From: Allantophomopsis cytisporea
Taxonomy: Eukaryota; Ascomycota; Leotiomycetes; Phacidiales; Phacidiaceae
Assembly (NCBI GenBank): GCA_024752435.1
Contig: CP103020.1
Span: forward strand, 310,001-374,000
Reading direction: 5' to 3'
Length of the DNA: 64,000 bases
The notes beneath the pieces are model-generated. The model did no database searches, was not told the origin of the DNA, and saw only the letters and a program-made list of their open reading frames with translations. This document shows, one piece after another, positions 1 through 9,765 of this stretch (the stretch's first letter is position 1; the number at the start of each line of letters is the position of its first letter). The translations under genes were made by a program, and so were the position numbers.

Positions 1-646
1 TGCCTTGTAGGCGCTGAATGTACAGGACCTGCATTACTTGACAAGGATTGACGGTGTCGTTCTGCAAGATGATTGGTAAGTAGAGCAAACGAAACGTCAA
101 AAATAGATAGTTGGACAACCATTCTGTCCAGGATCCTGGCTCTTATCTCAGATCTACTCGTTCTATCATTTAAGCGACAACGCTTTCTGCAGGTATGGTG
201 TGAGAAATTGATTTTGGAGTCGAAATATGACGATTGTTGGCGCTTCTGATATTGCTTCTTCACACAAACGCTAAGGTCAAGCCTGGGAATTGTTGCAATG
301 GTTGCTTTCGATGCACAACAGGTGTCGACCAGATAAATTTGGAATCGCAGAAGATAATTATACTATGTATGGTCTTTCACTTCTCGTCTCGATACACCGA
401 TTCGACGGGTGAGAGTTAATACGATGCGACCACAAAGTTCTCATGACGCTGAAGACAAAATCCTGTGGCAACTCGCCCAGCAATTATTATTTAAGGATTC
501 AAGGGTATCGACCATCTATCCTTACCATGCAATCCCACCGGGTATAATTTTATCCCACCACCTTAAAAAAACATATGCATCACCATCTCGTCCTATTATT
601 TGAGCACATGACCACCTCTCTCGCTCCTTTTCTCCGCGAGCACTAC
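1..646. other. No recognisable gene at left edge
   Basis: Only short open frames with no recognisable motif are present. A GTAAGT near position 75 could belong to a gene outside the window, but no matching exon frame is visible. The right part is the 3' flank of the MARVEL gene. Confidence 0.4.
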
Positions 647-1464
647 CTAAGCTGCCGAAGTCTCGACAACACCGCTTCCAGCACTCTGATGTTGAGGCAC
701 GCCACCCAGTAGCTGTTGCTGCAGTGCCAGAACCTGCTTTTGCAATTCAAACTGGGTCTTTCTCAGCTCTCCATTCTCGCGCACAAGCTCCGGTACGGAA
801 GGGAATGGAATTGGAGCTACACTTCCAGGTTTGTTGTGTCCACCAGCAGCTCGGTGACGGGAGATGAAGACCGAGACGACGACGAGGGAAACGAAAGAGA
901 GAATCCTGTAGCGAATCAGTTTGAATGTTCTAAAAGATATCAATGTTCAAGGAGATGGTTGACATACATTTCAGCAGCAGAAAACGCTGCGGCGGCGATA
1001 GCTGCGTTTTCAAGGTTTGTCCAATTCGAAGAAACTTGGCCGCAGGTTTCGGTATATCCATAACTTACATCGTATGTGTAGCTACAGTTGTCTTCATAGT
1101 AGTAATCATTGAAGGAACTGGCCAAAAGCCAGACAAAGCCATCGACCCACAGGGGTAAGCTGAGAATTTCGAATGCAAGAACAGCCCAGTAGTTGTAAAG
1201 AGATGGCACCCAGTAAGTCAGCATGATCCATCCGTAGATGATGGTCCCGACGATGGCAGTGATCATGCCGATGAAGGAATCAAGACCACCATTATTAGCG
1301 AAGTCAGCCGCGGAGAGACCCAGGATTATTATCGTAAATAGTAGTTGCATTATGCGCACTATTATGAATCCTCTTGGGAGCGCTGTGACATGCGTTCGTT
1401 TGTCTTGGGTCTTCTCCGTAGCGATTTCTGGGTCTTGAGTGTTGTGGATGACGGGAGCCTCCAT
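647..1464 (-). CDS. MARVEL-domain four-helix membrane protein
   Basis: Small integral membrane protein of the fungal MARVEL/Nce102-like type, expected at the plasma membrane or in vesicle membranes; its specific role is unknown. Two exons, 1464-968 and 905-647, are joined across a 62-bp intron (GTATGT...CTGAT...ACAG), giving about 251 residues. This acceptor restores a continuous fourth membrane helix (AAEMILSFVSLVVV) followed by RHR. An acceptor 24 bases closer also keeps the frame, but it would leave a 38-bp intron and insert basic residues into the helix. Four hydrophobic segments are visible: around residues 32-55 (after GFIIVRIMQ), 63-82, 90-115 and across the splice junction. A Cys-containing extracellular loop lies between helices 3 and 4. 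The C-terminal tail is polar with a Leu/Gln-rich amphipathic stretch. The start is the first ATG after the stop-rich upstream region. Confidence 0.85.
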
Positions 1465-3492
1465 TTTGAGATGATTCTTCGATCGAGGAATGTTATATTG
1501 TGTAATTGAGGATGTTGCGTGGAATCAAAATAGGAGGTCTTTCTCGAAGAGATTATATTGGTATTCTGAGATGCTCAACGAAAACACAGAACCCGATATT
1601 ATCGTGAAATCAGAAACGACGTGAGTGAGAAAAGAATAAACAATGATCTTGTATCTCAGAATGAACATAGTGCAAAGTAGGCTCTATTTGGTCTTTGTAC
1701 TTCTTCGTGAGAGAAAATCTCCTACTGGCTTTACGTATATTTCCGTCAGTTAGCCTGTTATGAAATTACGCCAGGGACTTAGAACATGGCTGTGTAGGTG
1801 ATTCTAGTGGCTGTTCAATGCCGCAACAGGGATAACCTTTACGCTTACCCAACAACAAATGGTTAATTTAAGCATAAGGGGGTTGTAGCGCAGTGTAGCC
1901 TAACTAGCGAGCTTAAGCCCATAGCCAAGGTTGACACTAGATCTAGCTCCGTGCAACGGAACTTCATCTCTAAATGTCACCCACAAGAAATTTCGTCTGC
2001 GGTCTGACTTCTTTTGATTTTTCGAAGGGAGTTGCACTCAAGGATTCGAGATGTGCTGGGCTCTGGTTTACGCCTCGAGTCTGGTTTCGAAAGATTGAGG
2101 ATACGTGTTTTTCGATGTGGGCTTTGTTTTGCTGTCCGCTTTCTGACTTGGTGCCGGGGCGAGAGCTAGGGGGTTATGTTGTACCCGTGTCAGCATTCGC
2201 CTCACAAGCAGTCGGAGATTGTCGATGAGATGAAGCCTGTTCGTAGGCAGCAGAGTCGCTCCTTTCACTCATGGCGTTTCTAGTTGGCATAAGTTTCGAG
2301 TTTCTGGATCAGAGGTCGAGAGGGAAATACAATCATTGGTTCTCAATCCTGAAGCCACATGATCTACTTGTCACGAGTTCCACAAGTCGAATCCAGGTCC
2401 ATGCTCAGAATTATTTCCGTAGTGGCAGGAAAGACCGTAAGCCTTCCATGAGTACGAATGGAGAGGTTTGTTACTCGATGATCAGCGTACATTCGGCAGT
2501 GTTTGTCAACGCCTCGCAGGATCAATGAGGCTTATTCAATATATGTTGGGTGTCATTTTCTGACATGTATCAATGAAATAAAACTATGGGATGTTTTCGT
2601 ATCACTCGACCCTTGTCTCTATGACGAGCTGCAAAGAAAATAAAGCGTAAATTTTGTTGTGTGTACCACTGAAGGATTACATAAATCTACTGCTGTCCCG
2701 ACATAGATTGGTGGATGATGCAGGCGAGCGAGCATCGTAGGATTTAATCCTTGAACATGTCTGGACACTCGTCCAAAGTTACCAATTGCTACAATACTAC
2801 ACAGTTGTCAAAGACGATTGAAGCGTGAAGGATAGAATTTAATCTGCGATACATTATACGAAGTACATACATTGAGGGTGAGATGGCCCAGGCCAACTAC
2901 CGAATATAGACAGTTATGCGTAGGATGGAAGTAACCGCATAATGAACCGCAAGTAAAGTTTGTGTTTGGCCGTAAGAGCCCTATGAGAAGACATCATCCG
3001 AAGTTTTGAGTCGTTCCCAAATATCATCGTTTTAAGTTGTTGCCAGTCGGAGAACGAACTCTAAAAAAGACATATCAATCTCTCCTTATCATTGCCTTCC
3101 TCTTCCTTACTACCAATATATGAGGTCCCGACCATAATCAGCCTAGCCACAGGACGATCTATGGCAGTAAATTCAGAATATCCAACGGAAAAAGTGGTCT
3201 ACGGCTCCCATTATTGTTTGAGGCAAGCATAATGGTTTTGAAGTTTGTGATAAAACTTTGTGTACATTAGATTTCTGTTCCGAGTTCATTCATTCAACGT
3301 GGTACCTACCACATTTACCGGGCCCGTTAGCTCTAAGTGTAGCGCGCTTGCGTCTATAACCTTATTTGACTTACTCTATCTCTCTTTTCTTACGTCTTGC
3401 AGACATTGCTCTCTATCATATATCTTAATCCACTTTCACACGCCTTATTATAAGCAATGTCTTCAATTCTAAGATGGACCTTGAAGTTATGA
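1465..3492. other. 2-kb intergenic region without supported genes
   Basis: Open frames of 66-85 codons occur at 1974-2528, but they show no domain, no plausible splice partners and no coding-like composition. The part after about 2540 is AT-rich. I see no RNA gene or terminal repeat here. Confidence 0.4.
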
Positions 3493-5037
3493 TTGAAGAC
3501 CCCGTTGTCGCCTCGACAATTTATAAACACAAATTTCGTGACTATTAGCGCAACGGAGGCGATTGAAGAGGAGACTATTCCTGGTTATGTTGCTGCCCGT
3601 TATTATCCGGATCATATTGGCGAAGTGTTTTATCGTCGCTACCAGATTGTTAAAAAACTTGGGTTTGGCTCATTCTCCACTGTATGGCTCGTTGAAGTAT
3701 ATCTAGCAATGACTTCAGCATCAGCTTTATATAGCTATTTTTGGCCTATAGTCTACATTGCCATGTAACTCTGAAAGTTTTCATTCGATCAGAATCAATT
3801 AGTGCTAATGTCGACAATGAGATCAAGATGATACAAGAGGCTTGATTAGGGCAGCAGGTTTCATTCGGGTCGAACGTCTGTACGGACAGCTCTAGACAAT
3901 TTCAATTTCTCCGGCCCGGATGGAGAGCACCAATGCCTGGTACATATGGGATAGCTTGCGGACATTTCTAGCACGCAATCCTGCCAATAAACTTCCTGTA
4001 GACATGCTGCATGTTGTAATGATTCGTCTCTTCGAAGCTCTCGATTATGTTCACACTGAGTGCCACATTATTCATACAGGCAAGACTTATGTATAAACGA
4101 TCAGCTTCAATGTTATGATATGACTGACGACTCGATAGATATCAAGGCAGATGACATCTTGTTGGGCATCGACGATGACTCCGTATTTGAAGCATTTGAA
4201 GCAAACGAATCGGAAAATCCCAGTCCGCGCAAGGTTATGAAGGAAAGAACAATTTATACATCTCGCGATTTAGGGAAGCCTGCTCGAATCGGTTATCCAG
4301 TTCTGTGCGATTTTGGAGTCGTAGTATCTGGAGAAGTACTACATAACGAAGATGCACAACCAGATATCTATAGATCACCTGAAGCGATCTTGAAGGTTCC
4401 ATGGAACTATGAAATTCATTTAACTGGAATGCTGGGGTAATGGTTTGTACCCTGCGTTCGACTCAGAAATATGAAGGCCATTACTAACCATGTATCAATA
4501 GGTTTGGGACATATTTGAGGATAAACATATGTTCAATACCATCGATCCTGAACATCGTTCCTACCGGAGCCGTGCTCACCTCGCTGATATAATGGCCCTT
4601 CTGGGACCTCCTCCAATGAAATTGATAAAGCGTGGGAAAGTAGGTAGCAAGTTTTTTGATTAAGATGGTGCGTATAAACTGCTTATGCCACAGCCTATCA
4701 CCATTAACATGTCTTTTCAGGGAACTTCATAGGTGTGATAGAACTACCGCCAGCATCTTCGTTGCAGGAATCCGAGCAAAACTTGGAAGGAGACGATAAG
4801 AAGCTTTTCGTTGAATTTATGAGATCGATACTGCAGTGGCGCCAGAAGTGCGGAAGTCACCAAAAGAGCTGCTCAACGATTCTTGGCTCACAAACTCGTG
4901 AAGAGGCTTTTCCCAGTTGGAACTATCAGGGCAAGCGCTTTGAATCCATAAGCTTGGTTCAAGATCTTCAATTGCCTTATTTGTATAACTCGATACAAAT
5001 AACCTCCACATCCAAGTTTCTGAGCACTTTGAATTAG
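3493..5037 (+). pseudogene. Decayed SRPK-like serine/threonine protein kinase
   Basis: Remnant of an SR-protein kinase (SRPK) family kinase, which in intact form phosphorylates SR splicing factors. Family landmarks appear in order: HIGEVF followed by RYQIVKKLGFGSFSTVW (Gly-rich loop, 3625-3690), HVTLKVF (strand with the catalytic Lys, about 3768), the ARNPANKLP spacer typical of fungal SRPKs (about 3970), a catalytic-loop region DIKADDILLG (about 4137-4170), DFG at 4309-4317, VWDIFED (about 4501) and the C-terminal FMRSILQW. At least four lesions are visible: TGA at 3843-3845, a frameshift near 3940-3953 (LVH to WDS), TAA at 4661-4663 and a frameshift near 4840. Splice sites survive, including a GC-AG intron at 4080-4138 that rejoins HT-DIKADD. 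The Asn of the catalytic loop is replaced by Asp. There is no in-frame ATG at the front. The following stretch to 5400 holds only an unrecognised short frame. Confidence 0.8.
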
Positions 5038-5141
5038 AAAGGCTTAGGAACATATTTGATGAGAAAAGGCTCCGCATAGATACTTGCTGGTATCAGACTT
5101 CAAGGAAAGAACATCTATCAACTCCATAGACCATAGTATCC

Positions 5142-5357
5142 GTGAAATTCTGCTTGCGCGAATCTCGTAATGTGGCCAAGACCTCATCGGTTCGGCTTTT
5201 CACGACACTCCTACGTATTATCGAAGAATGTGGACGTTTCAATCATCAGGATTTTGCGGCTCGTATAGAAGACATTACTGATTATTGGCGACAACGGCTG
5301 CTTAAACTAAGAGAAGTCCTTTGCATCTTTGATTACGATTTTCTGGTAATGCTGTAG
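5142..5357 (+). other. Unrecognised 71-codon open frame
   Basis: A short frame rich in Arg, Leu and Glu lies between the kinase relic and the transposon relic. It could be a helical fragment of an unknown gene or chance. No motif was recognised. Confidence 0.15.
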
Positions 5358-5410
5358 GTAGTGTCTATACCATGTAGCAGATGAACGGCATCAGAGATGT
5401 CGATTCAACT

Positions 5411-6540
5411 CTAGAATGCTTCTAAATACTTTACCTGGATCCATTGAGATACAGCTAGTATCTCATCTCCAAAATCCTCCCAAGTAGCTACAGCGGCTCT
5501 AATCAAGAGCTGGAGTGTATCCTCGGTGTTTGGAAGCCCTATAAGATCCGGGTAATCTTTATAGATTTGTACCTTCAAAAGAGCCCAAAGGTTCTCAATT
5601 GGATTCAAATCAGGAGAATAAGGTGGCCAAACCATTAATTCAATATTGTTGGCCTCGAGCTATTCTTTGATGATAGCTGTATTATAAATTAGAGCATTAT
5701 CGTGTTGAAAGATAGTACTAAATCCAAGTATACCAGGGAGATGCTCTTAAAGTACTCTTTTATATACTTAAGCTATAATACTACTTCTTCTAGATTTAAA
5801 ATTACCTTCCATAATAACTAAAGTAGTTTTGGCTCCAAATATAAAGGCAGTTTAAAACATCTATCTTTTTTAATGTCTACAACAAACTAGTATAACCATA
5901 TCTTTTTATAATCTCTTTCTTCTAGCATTAACGAAAATATAGCTTTGTTGTACGCCTTTTTTAAGCTCGATCAAGTATTTATTACTCTATCTTACTCTCC
6001 TCTAATTTAAGTATATAAAATACCGGTATTTTTAAGCTTATTCAAGGCGTTGGTCGGCATATATTAAAGGAGTAAAGGTCGTTGAAGGCAGACCTATTTT
6101 CTTCGGTTTATTTGGTTCAATAACCGGCGTATTGTTGGAATAGAAGCATTAAGAGCTTCGATTTACAGCTCCTGGTAAGTAATATCGGGATCTATAACTG
6201 TTTTCTTGTATATTGTGTCCTGTTGATCTTCTGTAATAGCTCGAGGTGCTCCGGAGCATAGTAAAGAAATACATTCTTAACTCCTTTTTGCAGCTTGGAT
6301 ACAAGTATATTGTACTATAGATTTTGATAATTGATGCTTTGCAGCAATCTTGGCGTACGACCATCTAAAATCACAGAGTTCAAGAATTTGGGCACACTCT
6401 ACAGCTGTTAATTCAGCTCTACGGCGTTCCATTACAATGTGGGTAGATTATTCATGAGGCTATTCAGAGTTTTCAAGTAAAAGCGGCATTATTCGCTACT
6501 CTACAGTGCACGGGCGTACAAATACTTCTGATCACCCACT
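5411..6540 (-). mobile_element. Degenerate Tc1/mariner DDE transposon
   Basis: Relic of a Tc1/mariner-type cut-and-paste element. On the minus strand the transposase can be followed from an ATG near 6432. An N-terminal helix-turn-helix part comes first (ELTAVECAQIL, then WSYAKIAAKH, about 6410-6320). A badly broken middle follows, then an intact C-terminal segment at 5635-5411 with the family signature PPYSPDLNPIENLWALLK (the third catalytic acid lies in this region in DDE/D enzymes). Stops and frameshifts interrupt the rest, and the middle is very AT-rich. The sequence around 6506-6541 reads on the minus strand as TACAGTGGGTGATC..., plausible as one terminal inverted repeat with a TA flank. 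No matching end was found below 5411, so that end seems lost. The element is non-autonomous at best. Confidence 0.8.
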
Positions 6541-6826
6541 GTAGAATACACAGAAGCTTACTGTTCTACTACAAGAGCTTGCCATGGCGCGACGGCCGCC
6601 ATGATCGCTACATCCTTGCACACGCAGGAAACCCCATTTGCACGACAGTCAGCGAACTCAACCTCCCTCCTATGATAATGAAAATTTGTTCCAAAAAAAG
6701 CTGGAGTAAGATAAGATTTCTTTATATCTCTCTTGCTCTCGAAATCCTGCCGTTTCATTCAAAATTCACTAATATAATCTCGAATCCAATGAGGAAAGTA
6801 TTGATACTTTCAGTGCCCCATTCATA

Positions 6827-7570
6827 ATGTCTGACGATGTCTCGGCGGTGTCCAAGTCCCTTCGTTCACGGAGACTTGGCACACAACAGCCTACCCCACA
6901 GTCAATATCAGGCCGGAGCTCTCTGCAGCAGGAAAAATGTTGTGATAACCGGAGGAGGATCCGGCATCGGAGCGGAGACTTCCAATTTTTTCGCAAAAGC
7001 CGGAGCTTCAAGCACCTTCTCTATTCTTGGATGTTGGGAAAAGTTCTACTAGAAGCCAAAGGCAGAATCCAAAGTCTTTTCCCCGAGGATTGAAGTCTAC
7101 ACCTATGCCGGGGATGTCACAAATGAGCACAACGTCAAACCGGTTTTCGCAGACATTCATGCCCGCGTAGGAAGAATCAATGTACATGTCAATAATGCCG
7201 GATATATAGAAGAACCAGGATAACCAATCGAATCGTTTCCATTCGGTGAATGGTGGTACGGACTCGAGGTCAATGTCAAGGGAAGCTTTGTTACTACTCA
7301 AGCTTTTCTTCAATACTTGAATCCCAGTGCGAACGTCATCAAAGTCTCCTCAGCTGTAACTCATCTCTCCTTTGGACCAGTTTTCTCAGCATACAGTTCT
7401 TCCAAGCTCGCTGCCGCAAACTCCTTTGTCTTGGTCCAGCGGGAGAATCCAGGTCTGAAAGTCGTCAGTCTCCACTCAGGAATCATCCATACAGGTCTCC
7501 GGGATGACCTTTTTGTAACAGCTGTCGGAATCCATCGATTTAATACGGGCTGTCAGGTGTCATCCAAGGA
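6827..7570 (+). pseudogene. Decayed short-chain dehydrogenase/reductase (SDR)
   Basis: Remnant of a classical SDR NAD(P)-dependent oxidoreductase. Visible parts are the Rossmann cofactor motif TGGGSGIG (about 6949-6972), a GDVT motif (about 7112), NNAG (about 7192), the catalytic YSSSK motif (about 7390) and the downstream PGLKVVSLHSGIIHTGL segment typical of fungal SDRs. The reading frame is broken. The cofactor region runs into a stop near 7050, the next segment (LLEAKGRIQSLFPED) is in a second frame that stops at 7091-7093, and the remainder uses a third frame with an internal TAA at 7221-7223. None of these breaks coincides with a convincing intron. The C-terminal end is not obvious. The active-site Ser region (IKVSSAVTH) is still readable, so decay is fairly recent. 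Confidence 0.75.
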
Positions 7571-8292
7571 TCAAAGGTGTGACCTCATCCAATATCAAGT
7601 ATCGATGATATCTGAATGAAGGAATCAAAACTTAGTTGTTCGCTTCTCGGTATAATATTATCTGCAAATCCGAGATATGTCTAAATACTGGGTGATTGCC
7701 GGTGTCTGAGGGTGAGTTGTTGATAACGTGCTTAAGGACTCTACGCATAGCGAGCGGTATAAACTGATGTCGACGTCAGATCCACCTAAACCTGGTAGAT
7801 GTGCCCCGCAATCATCATGCCCCGCAACAGCATCTCCGCGATTTCAATGCGTACGACGGATTTCAATTCGCCATTGCCTGCTCCACTGTATTGACAACAC
7901 TCGATACATGAAATTCAGCGCCGAGTGCTCCATAAAAACCATCCTTACTGCGTACTGAGAACCTACAGATATGCGCACCCCGCAATGTTCCTCCCCACGG
8001 CATTGGGATTTAATGTGCATATGCACTCCATGCTTGGCCAACATCAGTAAATACCCAAAATCAAAATCAAAAAAAGAGAAGATCTCATGCTCAGCACTAA
8101 ACTATGGTGGGCAAGGGTGTAGACTCATCTTCTCCATAAGGGAATCCTAAGACTTTGGACTGTGTCACATTGCTTTTTATCAATGGCCCAATGGATCAGG
8201 TATAAGTACTTCCTATACGCATGTTATTTGTGTGAGACGCCTTCGGTTCAGCCTGTTTAATCTCATACATTCCAGCTCCGCTAGCCTTTATC
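7571..8292. other. Intergenic region upstream of the DUF1593 gene
   Basis: No gene is supported. Short frames at 7728-8044 show no motif. The last few hundred bases are the presumed promoter of the gene starting at 8293. Confidence 0.4.
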
Positions 8293-9765
8293 ATGAAGTC
8301 ACAGTATATGAGTATAGCATTTTCATTCGCATCTCTAGCATTCTCTTCACCCACCTTCTCTGTACTTTCACCGTCAAGTATAGAGCCCGGTCTTGAATTG
8401 AAACCGCGCGTCTTCATCCTAACCGATATCAACAATGAGCCCGATGACACGGAGTCCTTGGTACGCCTTCTACTACATAGCGATATTGTCGATATAAAGG
8501 GCATTGCAGCCGTCACCTCAGTCTGGCTTGACAACACCACACGCGCCGATCAAGTCCACAAAGCCATAGACGCCTACTCCGAAGTGTATGGCAATCTTCA
8601 AGCACATAGTACGAGGGAATATCCTACGGTGGAGTACCTTCACTCTATTGTTCACAGTGGTCCCTCAGTTTATGGGTCTGCAGCTTTGTCCAACAATAAC
8701 TCCTTCGCTGCCGCTCAAGCCGTCCTTGATGCTGTTTTCTCCTCCATCGAACCCTTATACCTTCAAGCGTGGGGAGGGACCAACGTTCTGGCTCAAGCTC
8801 TTTTGCTTGCTCGAAACACAAAAAATGAAACATATCTCTCCACGTTTGTGTCCCGAATACGCATGTATGCAATTTCAGATCAGGATGATACTGGAGCCTG
8901 GATACGTTTGAATTTTCCAGAAGTTAGATACGTCAACTCTATTCACGGTTGGAACAACTATGGTCTCGCTACATGGACTGGTATTTCTGGTGAAACGTAT
9001 TATCCATTCGATGAGGGTGGACCAGATTCCTCTCTTGTGAATGATACTTGGATCAAAGAAAATATACAACTTGGTCCTCTTGGTTCCTACTACCCTACGC
9101 CAGAATATATCATGGAGGGAGATACACCATCTATGCTATTTCATCTTCCTGTTGGACTAGGTTCTCCAGAACATCCTGACTGGGGCTCATGGGGTGGTCG
9201 ATATTACCCTTCAGACGTAACGTTGAAAGTTAATTACTGGAATGATATTGCTGACGAAGTCACTGGTCTCAATGGTCAGTCTTTCAAGAGTAACCATGCT
9301 ACGATCTGGCGTTGGAGACCAGCTTTTCAGGCGGAAATAGCAGCTCGAATTCAGTGGAGCCTTAACGCAACTTATTCTAGTGCCACACATCCTCCAGTCG
9401 TGGTAATTAATGGTTCATCATCTTCGAACGCAATTGTACAGACTGCTGCAGTGGGGTCTGTGGTTTCACTCAATGCTTCTGGGACATATGACCGGGATGC
9501 AGACGGATTGGAAGATCTCAATATCAAATGGTGGCAGTATCGTGATGTAACATCAACGCAGTGGAATGTTGACGAATCCGTTCCTGCTCTCAATATCACC
9601 GTCGACGCCAGTGGGTTGATTGCACAATTTACGATGCCGGATGAGGAATCTGCATGCACTGATAATATTTGCCAGGAATATCATATAATTCTGGAAGTAA
9701 CGAAGAAAACAGGACTGCCAATATCAAGATACAAGAGGGTTGTTATCCAGACTACCAAAGATTAG
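8293..9765 (+). CDS. Secreted DUF1593 (Sde182-like) protein
   Basis: Single-exon gene for a 490-residue secreted protein of the DUF1593 family, whose members have a nucleoside-hydrolase-like N-terminal domain and an Ig-like C-terminal domain. Some bacterial members were described as cellulose-binding. Residues 1-23 look like a signal peptide. The motif DINNEPDD at 45-52 resembles the Asp-rich metal/ribose site of nucleoside hydrolases, and the nearby SLVRLL helix and the WGG turn fit the fold. The C-terminal part (about 370-485) contains DRDADGLEDLNIKWWQY, typical of the family's beta-sandwich domain. Its length matches family members, so the gene appears intact. The start is the first ATG and directly precedes the hydrophobic leader. 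The biological substrate is not established; a role on plant or microbial glycans is inference. Confidence 0.88.
   Translation: MKSQYMSIAFSFASLAFSSPTFSVLSPSSIEPGLELKPRVFILTDINNEPDDTESLVRLLLHSDIVDIKGIAAVTSVWLDNTTRADQVHKAIDAYSEVYGNLQAHSTREYPTVEYLHSIVHSGPSVYGSAALSNNNSFAAAQAVLDAVFSSIEPLYLQAWGGTNVLAQALLLARNTKNETYLSTFVSRIRMYAISDQDDTGAWIRLNFPEVRYVNSIHGWNNYGLATWTGISGETYYPFDEGGPDSSLVNDTWIKENIQLGPLGSYYPTPEYIMEGDTPSMLFHLPVGLGSPEHPDWGSWGGRYYPSDVTLKVNYWNDIADEVTGLNGQSFKSNHATIWRWRPAFQAEIAARIQWSLNATYSSATHPPVVVINGSSSSNAIVQTAAVGSVVSLNASGTYDRDADGLEDLNIKWWQYRDVTSTQWNVDESVPALNITVDASGLIAQFTMPDEESACTDNICQEYHIILEVTKKTGLPISRYKRVVIQTTKD

Noticed and set aside
1974..2528. Overlapping 66-85 codon frames
   Set aside because: No motif, no coding composition and no consistent splice pairing; normal for stop-poor random sequence.
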